Source: Puffinus mauretanicus (lineage: Eukaryota; Chordata; Aves; Procellariiformes; Procellariidae). From it: a stretch of DNA of 64,000 nucleotides. Position numbers and translations under genes: made by a program. The notes beneath the pieces are model-generated. The model searched no databases. It was given only the letters and a program-made list of their open reading frames with translations, and was not told the DNA's origin. Below, one piece after another: positions 11,258 through 25,082 of this stretch. The stretch lies in contig JAJKFH010003532.1 of the NCBI GenBank assembly GCA_023333565.1, positions 124,001-188,000 of the forward strand, in the 5' to 3' direction. The stretch's first letter is position 1, and every line of letters begins with the position of its first letter.

Positions 11258-14200
11258 GTAGGGGGAAATGGAGCAGGGGAACAAGATATTCTCACCTTAG
11301 GACAGTCTTGACACATAAAGCAGTAATTATATAGCCTGCTAAATAGATACATGGCCTAAATAGCATGCTGCAGCCAGCTGATATTAAAAATCCACAGTAG
11401 AAAGTGTACATCTAATGAGGTGACATGTACTAGCTTAACAAACGTTTGGCTCATAGTGTTACTGGTATAAATTTGTACTATTTTGCTGACTTGCATGGAG
11501 CTGCAGAAATTTCTGTGAGCTAGAATGTGAGCCAAGGAATACGCTCATTTTACAGTGAACTAATGCACATTTGATTCAAACAGCCATGCAAAGACAACAG
11601 ACGCTCTATAAGCTGACTTCACAGAATATAAATAGATACTAAACCACTTAATTAAATCCGTTTCCATAACATTTTGTCTGATGTACTTCTATATCATTTC
11701 TTTGGCATTGACCAAATGGGAAATGGTGTTTAGATACCTCAGGATAACTCCCATGCATCGTAAGATATCCTTGCAAGGTAAGGGCACAACACTTTCCTCC
11801 ATGAGCAGTACATCTCTGTCTAATACTGAGATCCCATATGCTCCTTGCTAGCTCCTGCCAAAAATCCCACTGTACTGTGGAGAGAAATTCAGCATGGAGA
11901 ATTGGAGTTCCCAAAAGACAATGCTTGTTACTGTAATACTCTGAGGGGAAAATGCTTCGTAGGTTTGGCTTGTAGAGTTGGATATTTGCAGGAAACCACT
12001 CGTTAACTCAGTTTGCTCAAATAAAAAAGACACCCCCACTCCCAGCATTACTCCCTCTCTGTCTCACACACACATACACTCACTCACAAGCATAACTGTG
12101 TTCCAAATAACTGTGTTATTCTTGACTTAATAATTTTCTAAGAATCATTTCATTACACTCAGTAGAAGATGAGGATATGGGTATGTAGTTAAGTAATTGA
12201 AAGGAGGAAAAAAAAAGGAAACTCCATTTCTTCTTCAGTTGGCCACTTTGTCTAAAAGTAAGTCTGCATGTGAAGCAGATCAAAAAGCCAGATTATAAAA
12301 TTAGCTAATAGCCACTATTGACATGTAAAATCAATTTATGACAGCTATCCTAGCAAAGCCAAGCCAGTTTAATGCAATAGATTGTGCACCATTCACATTT
12401 AAAGTTTAATCATTTTTAGTATCATAAGGAAGATATATTATGCATATACACCCAGTATGCATACGTACAGTAGGTACCCAGAAGTCATGACACAATATAA
12501 TGTAGAATGCAGCCAGCCTACGTATTGTCCTTGAGACTAGGAAATTCAGCTTTGGCACTGGTGTTTTGCAAATAGTTGTCTCCAGTTTTGAAAGCAGAAC
12601 TCTTTGGTAAAGTCTATGCTGGGACAGAGCACTGTTGCAGAACAGTCTGGGGCTAAGTGCCAAATATGACCTCAGTTCTTGCCCCAACAACGAAGGTCAT
12701 TGTTGAGGCTAGTATTGACAATGTTCACATTTTCTTTCTTCTTTCTCCTACCATCAGCAAAAAATCTATAATCAGCCATGTCTTTCTTGAGAACAAATGC
12801 AGTAAAGTTAGGTAAACAGCAACGTTCTAAAAGGTTGAAAAGAAAGTTATAATATTAAAAGCAAGTTAGATTTGCTTTTTCATAAAAATGGTTTGTCAGT
12901 TTATAATTGGCTCTCTACTTCTTAAGCCATATACTTGTCAGCTTTCAAAATATATATTCACAGCAGGGAAGCATTCAGCTGGAAGGATTTATCTGATGAA
13001 ACTGAAGCAAGCCTTTAGCTGGGGGGCAGAATACAATTGTCAAGATCCATGCAACCTTAAAGCATGTGAGTAATTGCATTGTATCTGGGAGTTTTAACTT
13101 CAACAGGATTGCTTGTGCAAGTAAAGATTATACAAGTGAATAAACATTGGTCAGTCAGTCCCAGTATGTATATTCTTTGAAGTGTATACATTTCTGGAAT
13201 AGAACTGGGAATACGTCTCTTGCATGCAGAAGTATACTATAGCTTTTTATTTTGCAACATTGAAGATGTGCTAAAGCCAAAAGTTTTACATGAAATTATC
13301 ATGTTATCAGAAACTGTATCACAGAGATATTTTTTCAAACATGTTAAAAATATTCTCTAACACTTTAGTGTTACAAGTTATTGCGACAAATTTAGCACTG
13401 GTATATGATCTCCAGAATTCCACCTATTTCAGTGGGATAGCAAAGGACATAAACCAGCACGAAATATGTTCTTTCTGCATTCAGTAGGCATGAAATGATA
13501 GTATCAAGGAGACAGGAATAAAGTTTTTGAAAGCAATTAGGAGAGGGAAATAGACATATATCTGCTTTGTACGTTATGAATCTTTACGAGACTGGTAACG
13601 TTGAATGAGCACTGAGTAAATAATTTAATTTTCTGTGTACATTGATTTCACTCAGCTTTCAGATTAGTGTTGATAACAAAGCAAAAGATTTCAATGAAAA
13701 TTAAACTAAAGATATGGTGTCACTCTAGCATGGAATAAATTAGTGCCTTCACTGGGAAAAGCTATATAGCATTCAATAGAAAGTAAATTCCTCACCTTGA
13801 AAGAGCAATACAAGGTGAGTATACAGAAAGGTGAAAAATAAGAATTGATACAGTCAGAAGAATTAGAACTAAAAGCTAGTATGCATTGGTGTAGAACTCT
13901 CATCTTTTCCGTTGTTTTCCACAAACTCTTATTTTCCCTTGTCTGTTGAGAAATAAAGTTTGCCTGTGTTTTTTTTTAAGACTCATGAGGTAACAATTTG
14001 CATTCCCTCCTCAGAGGTTAAATATTTTTCATGAAGCATTTCTACAAAGGCAAGCAAAACAAGTATTTGTCTATTAGACAGCTGTTCTTTCTGTGACCAG
14101 GAACATCTCAAAGGACAAAAGCACTTACTCCGTTTCTCCCTGATATCCACGAAAGGCAAATAAAAAATATTTCCTGAGTGAATTCTTACAAATCCTGGAG

Positions 14201-14465
14201 AAATTCTATCTCCAGACAACTACAAAAGTTTTAAATTCACCTTCTATTTATCATTTCATGTCTGCATGATCCATCATTTTCCCAGACCCCTCCTGCTCTC
14301 ATATGTCCTTGTGATACATGCCTTGTTACCTCCATGGCACCTCCTGTTCCAGCTTGAGCAGCTGAGAAACAGAAAGGCCCACAGTGTCACTATGGCCCTT
14401 AATTTTGTAGGTGAGTGTGTGTGATGGGGTAGAATGCACTTCAAACTTAGCATTCCCTAAATTTG

Positions 14466-14488
14466 GCTGAGCTGAGCTGAGCTGAGCT
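14466..14488 (+). repeat. (GCTGA)n pentamer microsatellite
   Basis: About 4.6 perfect copies of GCTGA. Confidence 0.9.
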
Positions 14489-17400
14489 ATGGCCGTCTGT
14501 GAAATTCAGTAAAGCCTAATTATGTTCTCTGTATCCTAAGGACTGGAATACCCTAGAGTTTATCAGGTCATTCACAGATGGCTTTATCAACATGTATCAA
14601 AGATGACTGTTACTTATAATTCATCAACAAAAGCTCTGAAATGAATATTGAAAACAAAAGAAAAGACAAGAGAACATACTTCTAGACTTTATTTCATTTT
14701 TATCTGACCTTGCTGCTTCAGCATCACCGCTTGCAGCTACCTGGCCTCCCTACAGTACTTCTCAGGCTCCCACCAGAGTACCCCTGCAAGTACTCCCTCC
14801 AAAGCTCTCAACCAGTAAGGCAGATTGGTGGCCTTCTTACTTCAACAGCTAGGCTCTCCAAAACCGTGTAAATGGAGCTTGTAAAACAAACTCTAGATCT
14901 TATCCAAAAATTTTTGGAAACATGTAATGGAATTCTTTTTCATGATGGATATAGATACTAGATACAACTGAAGATTGCACAGTTGACTATATTCTAGAAT
15001 AGTGTAAGATTTTAGTTATTCATGCTAAAATGAAATCTTAATGTCATTTTCAAAGACTTTTGGGACGTAACGTTTATATTCTTTCTTCTCTGTTTTAGGC
15101 AAAATAAAGCGATGACTTTGTTAACATAGAAACATCCTAACCTTGAACAATCAGGTCAGTGGACTTGATGTCAGAAAGGCAGTAAAAGGTAGCAGTACAA
15201 AGCTGCTAACTTCTTTCATACAGATCTGCCGGAGTGGCAACATGAGTTTTGCCAGTACATATGACAGCTCTTTAATGGAGCTATTCACAACTCCATGTTT
15301 CCAGGAGTTGCAAGTATCAGTGCTTTATTATTTATAGAAAGCTCTTCTTCAGTTTCCTTCCCCCCTAACCTTTTCTGACATCCATAGCTCCTGCTTAGTC
15401 TGTGTCATTTGTACTTTTTAGTCTTCTGTACTTCTGTCCATATTCCCAGAAGCACTTTCTATTGATCTCCTCTGTCCCCATCTACCATAGTATTCATATT
15501 TCCTCCCTTTCTTCTGCCACTAGACAATTTTTTTTTCCCATGTGACCACAAATATCCATGACTAGATCTTCAAGAAATGCAGGACCTCCTGGAGGGAACA
15601 ACTGCAAGGAAGAGCTGTTCAACTCCTGCAGTCGTAAGTGAGGTCAACATAAAAAAGATCTACAAACATGAAGCATCAGTAGATTTTTCAGAGACTTTGT
15701 ATCATAGAAGTCTGTGTAGCTCTGCAGCATACGCAGACTGATTAAACATAATATGCACTTTCACATAGGACATGTTACATATGAGGAAACTGCACTTACC
15801 AAATTTCAGATTCCTCTTCCAAAGCATGGAGGTACTAGAACATTTAAAAACATATGCAGTTTTTAACTTCTTTTTTAACTTCAAGTGTTGCATAGCCTTA
15901 CTAAAGGTGATTTTCATTATCAAGATAGTCTAAATATAAGTAATTTTATAACTACTTGTATGCAGGCTCTCAGATATGACTCTGTAGCATAAACTGGAGA
16001 GAAAAGTCACACTAACTAAGCAGCCATATTCAGAGGTGACATGCAAGCAATATCAATAATTCATTAATGTTTTCCATTGTCTCCTGTTTCTAAACTTAGT
16101 CTTTTAATATACAATAAAACTATAGAGAGTTTCCTCTCCTTTAATATAAGAATAAGCAGCAACAGAGAGATCAAAGCAATATGAAGTATTATGATTTCAC
16201 TCAGTTCGTGGAAGCAAAATGAATTTTTATATGGTACCTGCAGAGGCATGTACTCTAAGCATTTCTTTAGCATATATCATTTTATAGCTCAAAATACGAA
16301 ACCTGGAAGCTGAAACCATCAACCTGCAGTGGTTGATGAAGACAGAAGTAATTGAAATCACATATATACAAAATACTTTTCATATATATATAAAATCTGT
16401 TTTCTGTATAAGAAGTCATCCACATATAGACTGCTATTGTTTTAAGGATAAGTTTATTGAAAAGTAAATGAATGAATGCAGTTAGTTTTCTTTCCTTACA
16501 GCTTAAGAGCTATTATCAGATTTTCATAAACATAGTTTGGCCTCCATTTAGGCTTTACAAATCTTGTCCTTTTGAGGATTATGTCTGTTCCCTCCATACT
16601 GTTTTCCCTCTTCCAGAGCTTCATAGCATTTCAAGAGTCAGAGGAGTAACTGAAGCTAATTCAGTGAGCTCCAAAATCACTTTTAGACCATCTTTCTCTT
16701 TTCCTCCAGTTCCTTATTCTTGGATGTGGGGGTAGGAGCTGGATGGGAGGAGGAAGAAGGAGGAAGGCAGAGGATTTAAATGGAATGCCTCTTTTTTTCC
16801 AGGTCAGTCACCACTCATGGTCTTTCTCAGTCATCAGCTCATTATTCACTGATGACTTTTTAGCCAGCTTTTTTCGCTCAAGGGAAGCACATTGTCTCCT
16901 TATCTTAGTCGTTATTTCCATGCTTTCTTTACACAAAAAAATGCTTTTTCTTGTAACTAAGCCTGAAGGTTATTACAATCTGCCACGCCCATCATTGACA
17001 ACAAAAGGGGCTAAGGCCAGCCATAAGGCTTCCCACAAGCCTTCTCGCACTCTTTAATAACTTGCATAGGTGTTTGCACACACCTGGATGGATTTGCAAG
17101 CTTAATTCTTACAGATAAGGCTTGTTTAAAACAATTTCTTCTTTTGCATTTTCCTGCTGTACTGTGTCACTCTCTTCTTATTTAAACGATTTAGAATAAT
17201 AGAGATTTATCTTAAACTGCGACAGTTCAGCACACATTGCAGAAGGATGAGTTCTGGCAAGGATCAGTAGACAGTAATAGGAACGGTGCAGCCTTCATTC
17301 ATTACTAGAGCCATTCCTGTGGTTCAACACAAAATGGTTATGAGAAGGGGAGCTTACACACATGCCAGAAAATGAAGTTCTTATGAACAGGTAACACATG

Positions 17401-17640
17401 ACCCCAACAACAGCACTAAAGGCAAGCAAGGAGAGGGCTTGTTATTATCTGTCAGGTTTTTTCACCCAACAAATATTCACAAAGATGAGGAACTGTATTT
17501 CATTCCTTCCTCTGCCTCTGAAAGGCTGGAGTCATTGCACTTTCTAAATCTTTACGTTCTTTCCTGGTGAGTTGTACCTGTCTGAAAAGCTCTGTCTTTG
17601 TTTCCGAGGTTCAGGAAGGAGAGAAGAGCAGGAACCCAGT

Positions 17641-18232
17641 TGTGCTGGTTTTGGCTGGGATAGAGTTAATTTTCTTCATAGTAGGTAGTATGGGGCTATG
17701 TTTTGGATTTGTGCTGGAAACAGTGTTGATAACACAGGGATGTTTTCCTTATTGCTCAGCAGTGCTTACACAGAGTCAAGGCCTTTGCTGCTCCTCACCC
17801 CACCCCACCAGCGAGGAGGCTGGGGGTGCACAAGGAGCTGGGAGGGGACACAGCCAGGACAGCTGACCCCAACTGACCACAGGGATATTTCATACCATGA
17901 CGTCATGCTCAGCATATAAAGCTGGGGAAAGGAGGAGGAAGGGGGGACATTTGGAGTGATAGCGTTTGTCTTCCCAAGTCACTGTTACGTGTGATGGAGC
18001 CCTGCTTTCCTGGAGATGGCTGAACACCTGCCTGCTGATGGGAAGTGATGAATGAATTCCTTGTTTTGTTTTGCTTGTGTGCGCGGCTTTTGCTTTACCT
18101 ATTAAACTGTCTTTACCTCAACCCACGAGTTCTCTCACTTTTACTCTTCCGATTCTCTCTCCCATCCCACTGTGGGGGAGTGAACGAGCAGCTGTGTGGT
18201 GCTTAGTTGCTGGCTGGGGTTAAACCACGACA
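17641..18232 (+). mobile_element. Solo LTR, avian ERV family A (5-bp TSD CCAGT)
   Basis: A 592-bp LTR starting TGTGCTGGTTTTGGCTGGG and ending TTAAACCACGACA. Perfect duplications CCAGT flank it at 17636-17640 and 18233-18237, so it is a solo LTR left by LTR-LTR recombination. Promoter elements visible inside are a palindromic CRE/ATF site TGACGTCA (17898-17905) and TATAAA (17915-17920); a polyadenylation signal ATTAAA is at 18111-18116. The outer parts match the LTRs of the provirus at 40327-43754, but the part after the TATA region is different and about 75 bp longer, so it is a separate subfamily. Overlapping short reading frames are incidental. Confidence 0.9.
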
Positions 18233-20089
18233 CCAGTAAGTCTTTAAACTTATTATTTAACATCATACGTAGAGAACAGAGCACACAAATGCATCCCCAA
18301 TTCCCACTGAACCCCTACTTTTTGAAGTACCTTCTCACAATTTAAGATACCCACCCCAGTAGGGATATAAGAAATTCTCCATGCTGTTCATCAGGAAAAC
18401 ATAGTCAGCTCACAGTGGAGCCTGGTAAATGGGCAGTGCTGGCAGCCTCTGGACCTGCTCACTTTTAGAAAGGCTTAGCCATACCTGTGCAAGTGGCACA
18501 GGCATTTCAAGTGCGAGGTCTTGTAAGATGTCAGTGGGGAGGTTTAATTCAGAGGTGATACATCAGTCAGCATTATAATCAGCAACCCACAGTGAATTGA
18601 ACTGGGCATGTAATCTAGATCAGATGGTACAGCAATTGGTCTAACAAGCTGCTTGCTTACAGTTCATTGTACCTCTACTGTGTGTTTCATTCCACTGGAA
18701 AAGATGTAAATAGCACCTCAGCCGAAGGCTGGCTTGTTGGTTTGCTCCTTTTACTCTGCTCCAGGACCAAAGAGGAGAGTTTGCCATCCTGACAGCAACT
18801 TTGCGTGGCTGTGTATCCTGCCTTTGGACAAACCTGCTTGGGAGGTGCAATAAGCAGACGGCCTGTACTGGAGGTATGGACAGTACTACAGGGCTACAGG
18901 AGCTAAAGTAAATCAATGTGTGTACTGCTCTTTTCCTACCCCTACTGCTGCTTATCTGAACTGGGAGACTTTTGAGGGAAACAGAGTTCTGCTTGCAACA
19001 GGGAGCAGATCCACAGCAAATTCTCAGAGGCAATGGAAAGAAGGTGTGATCCTTATGGAGCTGGAGGCAAGGCAGAGCATTTGTTGAAACTAGAAACTCA
19101 TAGCAAGTTTTCATGCTGAGACTAAGACTGAAGGAATGGATTTTCCTTGCCATGACAAAGCTGACATGGGACAGGCTGGTTTTCAAACTGTACACAACAA
19201 AAGAAGAAAGTGATCCTTCAACAATTTCCTTACTCAAGCAAAATTGTAAAGCTAAAGCAAATGGAATGTATGCACCTCACTGCTATTTAGATAACAACAG
19301 TGCCAGAAGAAAACCATGTCTGATTCACCTTCAAGTTCAGACTTGAATTGAAGAAAGAATTGAAGAAATAGAAACAATACTGTATTTTCCTTCCCAGAGA
19401 CTGAAAAATCAATCATTTAATCATGGATGTGGCAGAATTACTTATTGTGACCAAAAAAATCACTATTTTTTGTTAATGATAGTAAAATGTTGTTCACTGT
19501 GGTCCTGATTATAAACAGGTAAGATATGCTATATTACTCTTTTCTCCTAATTAAATTACAACTATTTCAGCTTATAGTTTTGAAGAAAAAGAGCAATTGG
19601 AAGTCTGCTACGCTCCTTTATATCATTCCAATTCACAATTCTGTAACAGCGCATCTACTGTTTTAGTTGACTTAGGAAAAGGCAAAGGAAGACAAATTAA
19701 TTCATAATTAATTCTCAATGATCAGGCAGTTAATATACTGTAAAATGTTTCCCAGGAAAGCATGACATCTGTGGAACATGGTAAAAGCAGTGTGGTGCTT
19801 TCACACGATTTTATACATTAGTATTTTGTACCATTACATGAATTAGTTGCAGGTTCATTAATAGTTTTTGCAGCTGGAGTGTTAAATTATGCCAAAAGTG
19901 GAAATGAAATAATTAAAGATAAACAGTTATAGTCCTTTTGTGAAGACAACAAGATAAAAATGGTCCTATCCATATACTGAGTAAATTGGGTATTTTTTTA
20001 ATTTATTGATATGTTCCACTCTGTGAACTATGCTTTACGGTTCTGTGAACTATGTTTTACAGTTACATCCGATGTCCAACATAACTACA
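18233..20089. other. Non-coding stretch with one 198-codon frame
   Basis: Unassigned sequence between two solo LTRs. A 198-codon frame on the minus strand (18641-19237) is long for this base composition. Its translation is rich in Ser, Leu and Cys and has no recognisable domain, signal peptide or repeat. I treat it as probably fortuitous or a decayed element, not a gene. Confidence 0.45.
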
Positions 20090-20646
20090 TGTCCTGGTTT
20101 CGGCTGGGATGGAGTTGATTTTCTTCCTATTGACTGGTATAGTGCTGTGTTTTGGATGTAGTGTGAGAATAATGTTGATAACACACTGATGTTTTAGTTG
20201 TTGCTAAGTAATGTTTACTCTAGTCAAGGACTTTTCCTCTTCCTATGCCCTGCCAGGTGCGTGGGGCGCTGGGAGGGAGTGTGGCCGGGACGGCTGGCCC
20301 GGCTGGACCATATGACGTCATGCTCAGCATACAAGACTGGGCAAAGAAGAAGGAGGGGGGGACGTTCGGAGTGATAGCGTTTGTCTTCCCAAGTAACGGT
20401 TACGCGTGATGGAGCCCTGCTTTCCTGGCGATGGCTGAACCCCTGCCTGCCGACGGGAAGTGGTGAATGAATTCCTTGTTTTGCTTTGCTTGCGTGCACA
20501 GCTTTTGCTTTACCTGTTAAACTGCCTTTATCTCAACCCACCAGTTTTCTCACTTTTACTCTTCTGATTCTCTCCCCATCCCATTGTGGGGGGGTGAGAG
20601 AGCGGCTGTGTGGGGCTTAGTTGCCGTCTGGGGTTAAACCACGACA
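20090..20646 (+). mobile_element. Solo LTR, avian ERV family A (5-bp TSD CTACA)
   Basis: A 557-bp LTR from TGTCCTGGTTTCGGCTGGG to TTAAACCACGACA. Perfect duplications CTACA flank it at 20085-20089 and 20647-20651. It shares the longer middle module with the LTR at 17641, including the GATAGCGTTTGTCTTCCCAA segment, so both belong to one subfamily, but each has its own duplication and hence inserted independently. The CRE TGACGTCA is at 20313-20320. The TATA position reads CATACAAGA and the polyadenylation signal reads GTTAAA, so both core signals look mutated. Confidence 0.9.
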
Positions 20647-23600
20647 CTACAATTCACTTCTGAATCTCTATAGTACCCCTGTGAGACAGGTGATTGCTAT
20701 TTCACCTTATGAACAGAGTTGCTGCAGATGATTTTTTTTTTTATTTTTTATTTTAAGTCCAAGTGGTTCGAGCAGCCCAAGTAACCTATACGCAGCAATA
20801 CCACAGAAGAAGATGAGAATTTATGTCTCAGCATTCCAGGGTGAAACCCATCAGATTATGTTGTTCTACGCAGACTTCACAGGTCTGGTCTGTTCAAGGC
20901 TATTTACAACTGGCTGTACAATGTTGGTCAGGTAATTTAACAGAGCTCAGCTCAGGTATACAGGAGAGCTGGAAAGCTACTAGGAAAAAACAATGGGTTT
21001 TTTTTCATTTTTCCATGTATGAACTATTTTAAATTAAAAGGCTGAGGAAAAAAAAAACTTTTTATTTATATAATGGTGGCTTTAACATTACTATTTTAAA
21101 CACTTCAATTAAAAATTATTAAGTCATAAAAACTGCAGCCAAATACGTAGTTTATCTAAAGTCAGAGGTAAGCCTGAGAAGTTTTGGTTTTCTGGATTTC
21201 ATTAACTTCAATGACATACCCAGTTACTCCATATATATGTTATCTAACAATGTATACATTATTCTCTTTTTTAATCAGTTTAATATTTTTTATTTACCAT
21301 GAAAAAAAAAATCATTATAAACTTCTCCTATGGGCACAGTAAATTACAACATATTCTAAAAGATCAAAACACTATATGTATTTGAAACTGAATTCAAATT
21401 TACCACCTACTTAGTAGTAGGACATCTGTCATAAACTGGTGATGGAATCTTTCTCTGATTATTTGAATATTTTCAGAATATTTTCAAGGAGGCAGAGGGA
21501 GGAGATAAATAGGTTGGCCAAGACAGACACATCCAAAAGGGAAAACAACCTTGCCTCAGAGAAAATGGATTTGCATACTTCCTCTTATGTGATAAAGATC
21601 TGGGTCTCCTATTATGCTTTTTTAATATTAGCCAAAGATGTATACACCTAATTAGCACTTTGATAAATTCAGATGCATTCAGTTTAAAAAATTCATAGAT
21701 TAAAATGCTCTACCCTCAATGATCCCACATTTGAATAGGTAAATATCTCTAAAGAACATTATGATGTTTATTAACCAATAACGCTATGCAGGAGGGGTCG
21801 TCTTTTATGCATGGAATGTATTCTGTTTGTTTATCTTGATTTTTAATCCCCAATACTTCTGTTCCCCTAGTTCTCTTCCTGGGTAACCATAACACCTGAA
21901 TCTTGCCAGCTCTTTTATACAGAATGCACTATGCTTTCCTTATTAAAAGATATAAAATGTTTGAAAACACTTGTTCAGAGATAATGATAATGACTTGAGT
22001 AATGTTATCAACATATGACACGTGTAGAGAAAGTCTTCACACAGGCAGAACAGATTAATTCATGTTTCTTACAAATACTTTCAAAAATGCTACACCGTTT
22101 CTCCCTATTGCTATAGGGAAAAAAAAAAAAAAGAAATATTAACAAAAAATTCTGCATTAAATGGCACATTCATGTGTGTTGTTTTATGATTGTGTATGAA
22201 TGTCAAAATCTTTTAATAAGGATGCTGTATCTGATTTCATAAACACAGAATCGCCAGGGTGCTGAGTGCTATGAGCTGAAGCCAAAATATAAGGGAATCA
22301 ATCGCAGGAAGTCAGTTGTAGCAGTAGACATGTTTAGTTTTGTCTTATAATAACTTTTGAGCTACATGTAGATATTAATGGGCTTTTTTTCCTATCTGTC
22401 AATTTCTTGTCTAAATTTTCCACAAACAGGAGATTTATGAGCTTCAGGCTTTTTTTTTTTTTCCTTTTCTACAGCTATATCTTCCTATAAATCTTGATTG
22501 CATTTCTTTATTGTTTGATTTACATTTAAAAAAACCCAAAACATAAACCAAACTAACAACAGTAGCTTTCATTTGAAACTAATTCCTATGCTTAGAAATG
22601 CTGCAGTCCATCTTCCTGTAGAAATGTTTGTTGTTCAGAACAGTTCTCTCTCTTTCTCTCCCCATGCAGACTTATTTGTTATATTAATTATTCTTGAACA
22701 TCTAGAATTCATACATCTCTGTTATCACTTTGCTGCCTGGTAATATACCTATGTCTTTCCCTCCCCCTTCTCCCTCTCCATATGTTACTTTTTTGAATAA
22801 TCTACAGCAACACTGTTCCAGAGATGACTTCACTCATACCCATTGTTGTGTGAGAAGAATGGCAATCTATAGTTAATAGCTTATAATAGTGACAGAAATT
22901 TAGTTTGGTTTTCATAATCTACTGAAGACACGTGCAGTGTTAAGAAGCTTAAATTATACTCAAATCCTGGACCTTACTAATCCTTTGTAAGAATATCACC
23001 AAGACTGTATTCCTTTCTTTTTGTTAGCTGTGATCCCACTGGGGACAAGCCTGAAACCCAGAACTGAGCCCTTCAAATCTAAGTATGAGTTAAGGTTTGA
23101 ACCTAACCAATCCAAACCTGTATTTCAGTTGCCAACCATGCTTGTTTAGCTATTCTGAAGTACAAAGCTTTTCTTGCTGAATGATGCAGCTTTTCTTGCC
23201 TTTCTTCTGAAAGGTAAATGATGACCGTAATATTAACTCTCTTGACATTTCACCAGTCACCTTGTATTTCTCTGCACTTGCAATCCAGTAAAGTTTTTAT
23301 TCAGAACTACGAATGAAATATGTCTCCATTAAGTTATCCTAGGTGTATAACAGTTCATCCTTGATACGATACTTACTGGCCTGGCACACAGGCCTTTCGT
23401 GCAGCACTCTATCAGCGCTTTTTAAAGTCCATGTACATTCTGCCCGCACTCTCCTGTGCCTTTGCTCGCTTTTCACACGCACGTGCACACACATACACAC
23501 AGAGACACAAACTTTGTTAAACTTGAGTCTCTCTGTTCATTTTGTACCTCTTCACCTTAATTATATCCTACTTTCAGGGGCAGGGGGGAGGGTTGGAATA

Positions 23601-25082
23601 CTGTGGTCCCTGAATGTTTTTTCTTCCATTGTACTGCAGGTAAGGGTCTTTGTATCCCTGCACACTGTTTAGTTCCAGTGAAATGTTATATATATTGGCA
23701 ACTCCCAAAGGTTGCTGCAACTTTTTTAGCATTCTGAATATGCCTCTTCTGTCTTTGTCAGTCATTAGATGTTTTCTTGATCACCTTTTTTCTTCCATGA
23801 ATCTGATTACTGTAATTATTTCCCCATACTTTTCTTGAGTCAGGTATTACCTCTTTTAGTATGTGTCACTCATCACCAAAACTTCCAAATACCACAGCAA
23901 ATAACTTGCTATTTTCATTCCAATAAGTAGATGTTATGTTTACATGAGAAGAATCCCAAAGCACCTAATCTTTAGAACAAACCACAAGCCTGCAAATAGG
24001 CAAGATTTCTTTTCCCAGTGGACAAAACATCCAGAGAAAATTATTCATCTGCTGTCCATTCTCCTTTTCTTAAAGACTCAAGTTTTATTGCAAAAATAAA
24101 TTACTTTAACATAAGATCACCACATCAGTCATGACCTTTCCTCTATTACAGGATTCCTACATGGTAATATTTTTACTATTATCTGCCTAAGGCACTCACT
24201 TTGTCTCTTCTTCTTCTCCTTTCTGCCCTGCATCCAGAACTGCTATGCTAGCTTCATGTGCTTAATTTTAAGCCCCTTCCTGAATCAAGATCCACATGAG
24301 GAACATTTAATTCACAAGTATAACAACTGAAGTAAAATCTTAGAATTCTTAATTTCAGAGGAAATTTGCAAATTGAAAATCAGAATTCAAATTCTGTAGG
24401 TGGTTTCACAATGTACGATATCAGAAATGGACCACAATTTTGCAGATCACTAATTTCAGGCTCATTTTTTGTGATTTAATGGAATTTAATTGAATCAATG
24501 GTACTTAGATGATGTGTGTTTTAAGGCACGTAGTGAAGATATTAACCTTGTCAAGTTATAAAAAGAAAATGCACTAAATGATTGAAACTAGGAGACAACT
24601 TACCAAGGCCAAATGTAATTAACAGTGCGACTAGGAAATTCTTTGAAAACTGCCTGGAGATGTGTACTAGTTTGGATCAAGTAGCCTTTTCTTCCTTATG
24701 CTGTATTAACCCTGAATATTATTTCTGTCAGTAATCCCACTGATTTATCACAATAAGATAAGCCATAAAATTTGAATACTTCTAAATTATTATAGCTGAA
24801 CATCTTTTTCTTAACATGATTGCTTAAATGTATGTTGAACACCGACTACTTTGAACTGCAAATTCAAATAATGTTTGCTCTTCCATCTTTTGCATTACAG
24901 TCACGGGAAGTCAAGTAATGGTCTACCTGATTTGGATACGTAAAATATAAGTTTAATACTCTGTAGTAAGGTATTTATACTTGACTGTGACTGACCGTGA
25001 AAGATGAATTACTTGAAATCTCTAACAAAAGGAGTCCAAACCTCCTACATTTGCATACTTCTGTGAAGTTACTCTTCTCTGG
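20647..25082. other. AT-rich non-coding stretch
   Basis: About 4.4 kb without recognised genes or repeats other than short homopolymer runs. Frames reach 109 codons (23343-23672, +) without motifs. Confidence 0.6.

Larger units (their letters stand above)
9901..17640. other. Long AT-rich non-coding stretch
   Basis: About 7.7 kb with no recognised gene or mobile element. It contains a T/G-rich low-complexity tract (11213-11257), a GCTGA pentamer repeat (14466-14488) and an 8-bp perfect hairpin CATCAACC/GGTTGATG (16317-16338). Reading frames reach 104 codons (16743-17057, +), but no family features are visible. Confidence 0.6.

Noticed and set aside
17641..20646. A single provirus with LTRs at 17641 and 20090
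   Set aside because: Each LTR has its own different TSD, the LTRs are clearly diverged, and the sequence between shows no PBS, gag or polypurine tract.
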